NCBI GenBank assembly: GCA_902796565.1
Contig: CADBPP010000015.1
Location: forward strand, 1 to 34,018
DNA length: 34,018 nt
Direction of reading: 5' to 3'
Source: an uncultured Eubacteriales bacterium
GTDB taxonomy: Bacteria; Bacillota; Clostridia; Eubacteriales; Anaerofustaceae
Positions 16,129 to 22,774 of this stretch are shown here, piece by piece (positions within the stretch are counted from its first letter, which is position 1; every line of letters begins with the position of its first letter). A program made the translations under genes and the position numbers. The notes beneath the pieces were generated by a model that did no database searches, was not told the origin of the DNA, and was given only the letters and a program-made list of their open reading frames with translations.

Positions 16129-16709
16129 ATCAGTTCTCCTAAAAAATTTTGCATTTCTTCAATCAGTTGTCTGTTCTGTGTCGAGAACTCCAGAACCGCC
16201 TCATCCTCGTCTATGGCGAGTTCCGAGGCAATCGTATCGAACAGCTTCGCGCGTTCGTTGCGCTTGAGCTTGTCCTCCTTTGTAAGGACGGTCACGGGGG
16301 TGATGCCGCAGGAGCGGATAAGTTCGTGCATCCTTATGTCGTCAGCTGTGGGCGGATGGCGGTAATCCAGCAGGTGGATCACCACGAAATCCGCATCCCG
16401 TTTTTTCAGGTAGCTTTCTATCAGCGGGCCGAAGCCCTCCTTTATCTTCTTCGAAGTCTTCGCGTATCCGTATCCCGGCATGTCCACGATGTAGAAGTCG
16501 TCGTTCACAAGGTAGAAGTTGGCGGTGCGGGTCTTTCCCGGCTCCGACGATGTCCTGGCAAGGCTTTTGCGTCCGAGGATCGCGTTGATGAATGATGACT
16601 TCCCCACATTGCTCTTGCCCACCAGCACTATCTCGAAGCGTCCCGCCGGAGGAAAGGCGCCGATGGCCGGGGCGCTGGTCACCAGAACGGCGCTGTTAAC
16701 CTTCAGCAT
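16116..16709 (-). CDS. engB: Ribosome-biogenesis GTPase EngB/YsxC
   Basis: EngB (YsxC, YihA) is an essential small GTPase needed for assembly of the large ribosomal subunit. The 197-aa product has all G motifs in order: G1 GKSNVGKSS, the switch region FYLVNDDFY, G3 DMPGYG, G4 TKEDK and a G5-like FSTQN. Its length is typical. It overlaps the end of lon by 14 bases and the start of serS by 13 bases. The lon-ysxC order is the same as in B. subtilis. Confidence 0.96.
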   Translation of the reverse strand: MLKVNSAVLVTSAPAIGAFPPAGRFEIVLVGKSNVGKSSFINAILGRKSLARTSSEPGKTRTANFYLVNDDFYIVDMPGYGYAKTSKKIKEGFGPLIESYLKKRDADFVVIHLLDYRHPPTADDIRMHELIRSCGITPVTVLTKEDKLKRNERAKLFDTIASELAIDEDEAVLEFSTQNRQLIEEMQNFLGELICSI

Positions 16710-19065
16710 TCAGGTCTCCGAACACGAAGGAGAATACGTCGTCCACCTTCTCCGCGAAGGAGATGGAAAGGTTCTCCCGGATCTTTTCCGGCACGTCCAC
16801 CAGATCCTTCTCGTTCTGCTTCGGGATGATGACTCTGTCGATGCCGGCCCTGAGGGCGGCCATGAGCTTCTCCCTGAGGCCTCCGATAGCCAGGACCCTG
16901 CCGGTCAGGGTGATCTCCCCGGTCATGGCCAGTTTCTGACTGACGGGAAGGTTCCTTATGGCGGACAGCAATACCGTCGCCATGGTCACTCCGGCGGAGG
17001 GCCCGTCCTTCGGAACGGCTCCCTCGGGGGCGTGGACATGGATGGAATTCTCCTCCCAGAACTTTGGATCGATGCCGTAGCGCTCCGAATTAGCCTCGAG
17101 ATATCCCACGGCTATGCTGGCGCTCTCCTTCATCACGTCTCCCAGCTGTCCGGTGAGCTGTACCTTGCCCTTGCCCTTGAAGATCACCGCTTCCAGGGGA
17201 AGGGTGGTCCCTCCGGTGGCCGTCCACGCAAGGCCGTTCACCACGCCGGTGTAGGAGGTATCCTCCACCGTGTCGTAATGCCCCACCTGGGCTCCCAGGT
17301 ATTCCCTGAGACGTTCTGAGGTGATCTCAAGAGGCTCCTCGCGGCCGGCGACGACTTCCTTGGCCGCCTTCCTGCAAAGGGAGGCGATGCTCCTCTCCAG
17401 CTGTCTGACTCCCGCCTCACGGGTATAGTTCTCAATTATCTCACTGAGGATATCGTCGGAGATTATGATGTTGTCCCCGGTTATGCCGTTGGCCTCCAGC
17501 TGCTTGCCCAGGAGATGGCGCTTGGCTATCTCGAGCTTCTCGTCGGGAAGATATCCGTCCAGCTGTATGATCTCGAGACGGTCCATAAGGGGCGCAGGTA
17601 TGGTGGACAGGGAATTTGCGGTGGTTATGAACATCACCGGTGACAGATCGAAGGGGATCTCCACGTAATTGTCCGTGAAGGTGGAGTTCTGTTCCGGGTC
17701 CAGCACCTCCAGAAGGGCGCTGGCGGGATCTCCGTGGTAATCCTTCGAAAGCTTGTCTATCTCATCCAGCAGGAACACCGTATTGGTGCTGCCCACCTGT
17801 CTGAGGCCGGCTATGATGCGTCCGGGCATCGCGCCCACGTAAGTCTTCCTGTGGCCGCGGATCTCGGATTCGTCATGCATTCCTCCCAGGGACAGCCTGG
17901 TGAACTTCCTCTTGGTGGCCCTGGCGACGCTCTTGGCGATGGATGTCTTTCCCACGCCCGGGGGGCCCACAAGGCACAGTATCGGGCTCTTCATGGTCCC
18001 GGTGAGCTTGAGGACCGCCAGGTACTCGCTTATCCTGGTCTTGACCTTTTCGAGGCCGTAATGATCCTCCTCCAGTATGGCGTCTGCTTCGGCGATATCG
18101 AATTCACCTGCGGGCTCCTTGGTCCAGGGCAGATCCAGCACACAGTCGAAGTAGGACTGGGTGACGCTGGCTTCCTGGCTTCCCAGGGGCGTACCCTCCA
18201 GACGGTCGAGCTCCTTGAGGAGTCGGTCCTTGTATTCCTGCTCTATGGGAAGGGCGTTTATCTTCTCCCGGTATTCGGAAATGGTATCGCCGCTGCCGTT
18301 GAGCTCCCGGTCGATGAGCTCCTTCTTTTCCCTGAGGTAGCGGTGCTTCTGCTCCTCGGCAAAGTTCGAGGCAATCTTCGATTCCAGCTCCACCTCCAGC
18401 TGTGCGGTGCGCAGGGACATGTCGATGTACTCGATGAGCATCTTCATCCTCTGCTTGGTGTCAAGGCACTCCAGCGCGCTGTAGAACTGCTCCTCGTCCA
18501 GGGGGGACATGGCGGAAATGTAATCCGCCCCGTCGTCGGGCATTTTGCGGTCGAGTCCCGATTCCTTCTCGTCATCCAGACGCCCCACGATGGACATGAG
18601 GTTGTAGAACTTGTCCTTCAGCAGGGAGAACATGGCGAATTCCTCGACGGTATACTCCCGGTTGGAATAGTCCAGCATCTCCACCCTGGCCATAAGGTAC
18701 GGCTCTGTCTCCACTATCTCCTTTATCAGCACCCTGCTCTTTCCTTCGATGGAGACGCGGGTGGTCTCCCTGGAGTAGCGCATCGCTCCTTTGATGTCGC
18801 ACAGGGTCCCTATGGGTCTTATATCGTCAAGAGTTATGTCCTTGTCATTGTCGGTTATGCGGTCCGCCATCACCACCAGGCGCGTATCCTCGGAAACGCT
18901 CAGGATCGCGGAGAGATACTTGCCCCTGTACATGTCCATGGTATTGGAGGTATACGGTCCGATTATCATGGAACTGGTGGGGATGATCGGCACCGTCAGT
19001 TCATTTTCGTTTACAGATTCGGTCTTGCTTTTAGAGGTCATATCTGTAAGAAACTGCTTTAACAT
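16696..19065 (-). CDS. lon: ATP-dependent protease Lon
   Basis: Lon is a cytoplasmic AAA+ serine protease that removes damaged and regulatory proteins. The 789-aa product has the Lon substrate-binding region and coiled coil (1 to about 310), Walker A GPPGVGKT (about 364-371), Walker B VFLLDEIDK, and a C-terminal protease domain with catalytic S690 (DGPSAGVT) and K733 (GGLREKLMAALRAG). Their 43-residue spacing matches other Lon proteases. The extreme N-terminus is unusual: a polar stretch ends in VPIIPTSSMIIGP, where most Lon proteins have a LPLR..VVFPG motif. The start at 19065 follows AAAGGAG. It leads an operon with engB, serS, the unknown membrane protein and trpS. Confidence 0.96.
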   Translation of the reverse strand: MLKQFLTDMTSKSKTESVNENELTVPIIPTSSMIIGPYTSNTMDMYRGKYLSAILSVSEDTRLVVMADRITDNDKDITLDDIRPIGTLCDIKGAMRYSRETTRVSIEGKSRVLIKEIVETEPYLMARVEMLDYSNREYTVEEFAMFSLLKDKFYNLMSIVGRLDDEKESGLDRKMPDDGADYISAMSPLDEEQFYSALECLDTKQRMKMLIEYIDMSLRTAQLEVELESKIASNFAEEQKHRYLREKKELIDRELNGSGDTISEYREKINALPIEQEYKDRLLKELDRLEGTPLGSQEASVTQSYFDCVLDLPWTKEPAGEFDIAEADAILEEDHYGLEKVKTRISEYLAVLKLTGTMKSPILCLVGPPGVGKTSIAKSVARATKRKFTRLSLGGMHDESEIRGHRKTYVGAMPGRIIAGLRQVGSTNTVFLLDEIDKLSKDYHGDPASALLEVLDPEQNSTFTDNYVEIPFDLSPVMFITTANSLSTIPAPLMDRLEIIQLDGYLPDEKLEIAKRHLLGKQLEANGITGDNIIISDDILSEIIENYTREAGVRQLERSIASLCRKAAKEVVAGREEPLEITSERLREYLGAQVGHYDTVEDTSYTGVVNGLAWTATGGTTLPLEAVIFKGKGKVQLTGQLGDVMKESASIAVGYLEANSERYGIDPKFWEENSIHVHAPEGAVPKDGPSAGVTMATVLLSAIRNLPVSQKLAMTGEITLTGRVLAIGGLREKLMAALRAGIDRVIIPKQNEKDLVDVPEKIRENLSISFAEKVDDVFSFVFGDLNAEG

Positions 19066-19096
19066 CTTGGCTCCTTTTGATAGATATACAACTTAC

Positions 19097-19125
19097 ATTA
19101 TACTCTGTAATGTTCCTCATAGCAA
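19097..19125 (-). promoter_or_regulatory. Promoter of the lon operon
   Basis: On the minus strand TTGCTA (plus 19120-19125), a 17-base spacer and a perfect TATAAT (plus 19097-19102) lie 31 bases before the lon start. One GGTCAAA heptamer, like half a CtsR site, sits just upstream of the -35, but no second tandem copy is present. Confidence 0.7.
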
Positions 19126-19160
19126 GAATTTGACCAGTTTTAAAAAACGGCTCTGCCGAT

Positions 19161-19190
19161 AAAAAAAGGCACGGGGTGCTTCCCCGTGCC
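19161..19190 (-). terminator. Terminator after the DUF4173-like gene
   Basis: GGCACGGGG (19168-19176) and CCCCGTGCC (19182-19190) form a perfect 9-bp stem with a 5-base loop. On the minus strand seven T follow (plus 19161-19167). It lies 8 bases after the stop codon and isolates this operon from lon. Confidence 0.9.
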
Positions 19191-19198
19191 CTGCATGT

Positions 19199-20812
19199 TC
19201 AGTTGCTGTTCCACGCATCCGAAAGGACTTCCGGATGCAGACTGTAAAATCCTTGCAGATCCTCCATCGCCTTCTCGGAGGATCGGCACCAGCCGCTCCA
19301 GCCTCCGAAGAGCTCATCCCCCGGGACGATCCCGAAGCGGGAATCGTATGTCACCTCCCAGTAACGGAAGCAGCAGGTCCTGAGGCAGTCCATGGCCTGA
19401 GCCTTAATGGCGGGATCCGGGGACCCGGAGAGCTCTATAAGGTACTCCACCCCGCTGTCTCCGAGGCTGTAAAGGTGCCATACGTCTATGTCCGGCAGAC
19501 TGCCGTCGGTATAGCGGGAATAGTCGTAGGAGGCTATGAACCCGTTTACGTCGCCGAAGCTCATGACGAGAAGGGCTAATGAAAAGATGATCAGAGCGCT
19601 CCGCACCACCCTCACCGAGGGCTTTACGAGCCTTAACGCCAGGAGAACGAAGACGATCATCAGGCACGCCATGAAGACGCTGGTGACCACCCTGAGATAG
19701 GTCATTCCCAGCATGTCTATGTAAAGGACCATCTTGGAGAGGGCCGTTACCGCTATCACCATGGTGAAGGCGCAGATGAACAGACACTGGCCGAGGCATA
19801 TTCCCTTCATCCTTTCCTTTCCGAAGAGGGAAGCGCAGCGGAAGACCACGATGAAGTTTATCACCGCTATCCAGCACATCTCGAAGAATCCCCTCCTGGC
19901 GTACTCCGACACCATGTACTCTCCCCGGTATGCCTCGGGAAGGATCCCGGAGAAGGCTGAGAAGAAGTATGCCAGCTGCGAGAAGAGGTATACGATGTAC
20001 ACGCCGCAGATGACCCACAGGAATGAGCGCATAACGGTGCTGTCCGCCTGTTTCGCGGAGGAATGGCTCCTGGCGGGCTCGTTCATCCTCAGACTCCAGC
20101 AGTAGCTCACCACCAGTACCGAGAGCAGAAGGCTCGCCAGCAGCCTGAAAGCGTCCTCCCCTATGTCCACTGAGAAGGAGAGCATGAGACCTTCGAAGGC
20201 GGCGTCCGATGATATCAGAAGGCCGATAAGCACCGCCGCCAGAGGCAGTGAGAGGGCTATGCCCTTGAGGGAACGGAGCCTTTCGGGGTTCATGGAGGGC
20301 CTCGCCTTGGCTATGGAGGAAAACATCCGGCCTATGCCTCCGAAGGCCCCCAGGAAGAATTCGGCGACGCAGGAGGTTATGACGGAAAGATCCGTGTCCT
20401 CCCTCCTCTTCGAGACAAGCCCCGTAAAATATACCAGGGACATGCCGAAGAGCATCGTTATCACTATCAGGTTAAGTTCCGACGTGCTGAACGAAAAGAC
20501 GGCGCTCAGGGCTGCGCATACCCCGCCGCAAAGCAGAGTATAGCCGTCGGGCTTCGTATCGCCCTTTGCCAGATACAGCGTGCATACCGTAAGGGACGCG
20601 ATATAGGCGACGGTGAAGCCGAGGCGCATCCCCGATGAAAATCCCCAGAATACCATCATGGCGCACACGGCAGCCATGGGCAGTATGTACCTAAGGTCCC
20701 TCTCCTCAAGGGCGTAGAGCAGCTTTTCCGCTGCCGGGGAATAAGGGGCATATATGTCCCCGGCGGGAACATACCCTGTATCTTTCTCACTGGAATATGT
20801 ATTGTCACTCAT
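19199..20812 (-). CDS. Polytopic membrane protein, DUF4173/DUF4153-like
   Basis: This 537-aa protein has a short polar N-terminus (about 40 residues), then around eleven hydrophobic helices up to about residue 420. A soluble C-terminal domain of about 110 residues follows, containing several Cys, Trp and Tyr (for example CLRTCCFRYWEV). The stretch SEYARRGFFEMCWIAVINF resembles the conserved segment of DUF4173 membrane proteins, whose biochemical role is unknown. Its ATG overlaps the stop of the XRE gene (ATGAGTGA), so it is translationally coupled to the regulator. Together with DUF2975 it is probably a regulated envelope module; what it senses or transports cannot be read from the sequence. 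Confidence 0.8.
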   Translation of the reverse strand: MSDNTYSSEKDTGYVPAGDIYAPYSPAAEKLLYALEERDLRYILPMAAVCAMMVFWGFSSGMRLGFTVAYIASLTVCTLYLAKGDTKPDGYTLLCGGVCAALSAVFSFSTSELNLIVITMLFGMSLVYFTGLVSKRREDTDLSVITSCVAEFFLGAFGGIGRMFSSIAKARPSMNPERLRSLKGIALSLPLAAVLIGLLISSDAAFEGLMLSFSVDIGEDAFRLLASLLLSVLVVSYCWSLRMNEPARSHSSAKQADSTVMRSFLWVICGVYIVYLFSQLAYFFSAFSGILPEAYRGEYMVSEYARRGFFEMCWIAVINFIVVFRCASLFGKERMKGICLGQCLFICAFTMVIAVTALSKMVLYIDMLGMTYLRVVTSVFMACLMIVFVLLALRLVKPSVRVVRSALIIFSLALLVMSFGDVNGFIASYDYSRYTDGSLPDIDVWHLYSLGDSGVEYLIELSGSPDPAIKAQAMDCLRTCCFRYWEVTYDSRFGIVPGDELFGGWSGWCRSSEKAMEDLQGFYSLHPEVLSDAWNSN

Positions 20813-21032
20813 TTTCTTTCATACCTCCTTCATCGGGCACGTATCTTAAAATATCGCCGGGCTGACAGGACAGGGCCTCGCATACCGCCTCCAGGGTGGA
20901 GAAGCGTATGGCCCGGGCCTTCCCGGTCTTGAGGATGGAAAGATTGGCGGGGGTGATCCCGATCCTCTCCGAGAGCTCCTGGGAGCTCATCTTCCTCACA
21001 GCCAGCATCACATCGAGATTGACTTCTATCAT
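20805..21032 (-). CDS. Small XRE-family regulator (YozG-like)
   Basis: This 75-aa Cro/CI-type helix-turn-helix protein has the standard pattern: helix 2-3 SQELSERIGITPANLSILKT followed by IRFSTLEAVCEALSCQPGDIL. That matches the small YozG-like repressors which usually sit beside DUF2975 genes. The frame is open much further upstream, but that part would overlap the DUF2975 gene. The ATG at 21032 has GAGGTG just before it and gives the family N-terminus MIEVNLD. It lies 8 bases after DUF2975 and overlaps the DUF4173-like start. It probably binds the palindromes upstream of DUF2975 and represses its own operon (inference). Confidence 0.88.
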   Translation of the reverse strand: MIEVNLDVMLAVRKMSSQELSERIGITPANLSILKTGKARAIRFSTLEAVCEALSCQPGDILRYVPDEGGMKENE

Positions 21033-21040
21033 GGCGCACC

Positions 21041-21508
21041 TCATATCGTGAGCTCGTTCTCGTCGTTTATGCGCTTGGCGTTGACGAAAACGTCCCTGAT
21101 GACCGACAGTATCACCCCGATGAACAGGGCTGCGGCGCTGACTATGCCCAGGGGCATGTAGCGCACCGATCCGAGGCCGGTTATCACGAATACCGCGAGG
21201 CACAGAAACGAGAGGATCCGAAGATAACGGATGTTCACAGAGGTGAAGATCTCATCCTTTCTGATGTTCACAAGGAGCCTCACCAGGCAGTACAGCGCGG
21301 CGTAGGCCAGGGCGCAGCAGGGATACAGGCACCTGCTGAGGGTCACCCTCAGCCATTCGATGTATTCCGTGTCCACAGCCGCCGGGCGGTAGTGCCCGTA
21401 GTAGGCCTCAAACAGTACCGGGAACCTCACCAGTGTGTATGTGACCGCCAGGAAGATGACGGCGCACAGGGCGAGGGACAGCTTCACAGATCCTTTTTTC
21501 TTTTCCAT
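21041..21508 (-). CDS. DUF2975 membrane protein
   Basis: This 155-aa integral membrane protein has four predicted helices (about residues 10-28, 60-80, 100-118 and 122-140). Between helices 2 and 3 it has the family-typical segment KDEIFTSVNIRYLRILS, which marks DUF2975. Family function is unknown; members are usually found next to a small XRE regulator, as here. The ATG at 21508 is chosen because GGAGG lies at good spacing upstream; the frame is open 13 codons further but without a ribosome site. It is the first gene of the DUF2975-XRE-DUF4173 operon, about 30 bases downstream of the -10. Confidence 0.85.
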   Translation of the reverse strand: MEKKKGSVKLSLALCAVIFLAVTYTLVRFPVLFEAYYGHYRPAAVDTEYIEWLRVTLSRCLYPCCALAYAALYCLVRLLVNIRKDEIFTSVNIRYLRILSFLCLAVFVITGLGSVRYMPLGIVSAAALFIGVILSVIRDVFVNAKRINDENELTI

Positions 21509-21537
21509 TTTGTGCCTCCGGGGCTTTCTTTTGTGCC

Positions 21538-21566
21538 ATCTTAACATCTCGATTATCGTTTGTCAA
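21538..21566 (-). promoter_or_regulatory. Promoter of the DUF2975-XRE operon
   Basis: On the minus strand a perfect TTGACA (plus 21561-21566), a 17-base spacer and TAAGAT (plus 21538-21543) form a sigma-A promoter. The -35 lies inside the first palindrome of the adjacent operator, so bound repressor would block polymerase. Confidence 0.7.
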
Positions 21567-21591
21567 TAATTTAATTATTGTTTTTCGATAA
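21553..21591. promoter_or_regulatory. Double palindromic operator
   Basis: Two 17-bp palindromes lie in tandem. Site 1 is TTATCG-N5-CAATAA (21553-21569) and site 2 is TTATTG-N5-CGATAA (21575-21591), with five bases between. Together they make a 39-bp element that is symmetric about 21572. The four half-sites follow TTATYG. Site 1 overlaps the -35 of the DUF2975 promoter. The natural candidate ligand is the XRE protein encoded in the operon. Confidence 0.65.
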
Positions 21592-21627
21592 TTAATTGTT
21601 TTTTAACGATACCTATCCCCGGCACTA

Positions 21628-21656
21628 TTGAATCCCGGGGGCTTTTGGGGTATCAT
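21628..21656 (+). promoter_or_regulatory. Promoter of the ATP-grasp gene
   Basis: TTGAAT (21628-21633), a 17-base spacer and TATCAT (21651-21656) lie 30 bases before the ATG. It points away from the DUF2975 promoter, and the operator lies between the two. Confidence 0.6.
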
Positions 21657-21686
21657 TAAAAAAACACTGAAACGGAGAATAAGATT

Positions 21687-22703
21687 ATGGAAGCCGGATA
21701 TATGCTCAGGGTATTCAGACAGGCCAGCGTCAAAAGGCTCTTCGATGTCATAGACCGCTGTCATGAAAAATCGGGAAAGAGCAGGGCATTCATCTTTTTT
21801 GACATGCTCAACTGCGCCGTCCGCTACGGGGCGGGATTCCATGACTACCTCATATTTGCCTACTGGGACATGAACCATGCCCAGAGGAGCACCTATATCA
21901 CGAGGATCAAGAACAAGAAGCTCAATACCATCTGCAACAACGAGGAGCATGACCACATGCTCAGCAACAAGGACGAGTTCTACCGCAACTTCAGGGAATT
22001 CCTCGGAAGGGAATTTCTGGATCTGGAGGAGTGCACCAAGGAGGAGTTCGAGGCTTTCGCCTCCCGTCACGACGTATATTTCGCCAAGCCCAGGGACGGG
22101 GAGTGCGGCCACGGCATAGAAAGACTTAAAAGGGAGGACTTCGAAAGCGTCGACGCGCTGTGGGACTATCTAAAGGCGGGGGATTTCCGTACCGTCGAGG
22201 AAGAACTGAAGCAGCACGAGGACATGAACAGGCTCTATCCCCTGGCGATAAACTCCCTGAGGATAGCCACCCTGGTGGATGACAACAGGGTTCCCCACCT
22301 TCTGTACGCCGTATGCAAGATGGGCAATGAAGGAAAGTTCGTGGACAACATGGAGAACAGCGGACTGTGCTGTCCTCTCGATCCCGAGACCGGGGAGATC
22401 GTGGGAGTGGCCCATACATCCGCGCTTATCAACTATGACACCCATCCCTACACGGGGGTGAAGCTCATAGGCTACAAGGTGCCCTTCGTTAAGGAAGCCA
22501 TCGAGCTGTGTCTGAAGGCGGCGCTGGTGGTGGAGGATATCCGCTACGTGGGATGGGACTGCGCCATCACGCCCAACGGCCCCGCCATCATAGAAGGCAA
22601 CACCTATCCCGGATACGATTTCTGGCAGCTGCCGGAGCATACACCGGACAAGATAGGGCTGCTCCCCGTGATCAAGGAGCTGGTGCCCGAGATGAGGGAC
22701 TGA
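21687..22703 (+). CDS. Sugar-transfer-associated ATP-grasp protein (PF14397-like)
   Basis: The 338-aa product looks like an ATP-grasp enzyme of the group linked to sugar-transfer or polysaccharide loci. Visible segments are FAKPRDGECGHGIERL (the first nucleotide-binding beta hairpin with its lysine), LYPLAINSLRIATLV, and the C-terminal metal-binding block NGPAIIEGNTYPGYDFWQ, where E and N would hold magnesium. ATP-grasp enzymes join a carboxylate to an amine, thiol or similar group through an acyl-phosphate; the substrates here are unknown. Relatives usually sit in exopolysaccharide or teichoic-acid clusters, but no glycosyltransferase lies nearby, so this is a stand-alone gene. It has its own promoter, a GGAG site before the ATG, and a terminator. 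Confidence 0.8.
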   Translation: MEAGYMLRVFRQASVKRLFDVIDRCHEKSGKSRAFIFFDMLNCAVRYGAGFHDYLIFAYWDMNHAQRSTYITRIKNKKLNTICNNEEHDHMLSNKDEFYRNFREFLGREFLDLEECTKEEFEAFASRHDVYFAKPRDGECGHGIERLKREDFESVDALWDYLKAGDFRTVEEELKQHEDMNRLYPLAINSLRIATLVDDNRVPHLLYAVCKMGNEGKFVDNMENSGLCCPLDPETGEIVGVAHTSALINYDTHPYTGVKLIGYKVPFVKEAIELCLKAALVVEDIRYVGWDCAITPNGPAIIEGNTYPGYDFWQLPEHTPDKIGLLPVIKELVPEMRD

Positions 22704-22726
22704 GAAAAGAATGCTGTGAAAACCAA

Positions 22727-22765
22727 TACGGGGTCTCCCAGGAGGAGGCCCCGTACTTTTTATTT
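22727..22765 (+). terminator. Terminator between the ATP-grasp gene and ileS
   Basis: TACGGGG (22727-22733) pairs with CCCCGTA (22749-22755), and CTCC/GGAG pairs further inside; CTTTTTATTT follows on the plus strand. On the minus strand the tail is TTGGTTTTC, so it may also end ileS transcripts less efficiently. Confidence 0.8.
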
Positions 22766-22774
22766 CCCTGTGAT

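Noticed and set aside
17734..19062. 442-aa plus-strand open frame opposite lon
   Set aside because: It is a mirror of the lon coding strand with low-complexity composition; Lon motifs in the other strand are unambiguous.
19126..19140. CtsR heat-shock operator upstream of lon
   Set aside because: Only one GGTCAAA heptamer is present; the tandem second copy needed for a CtsR site is missing.
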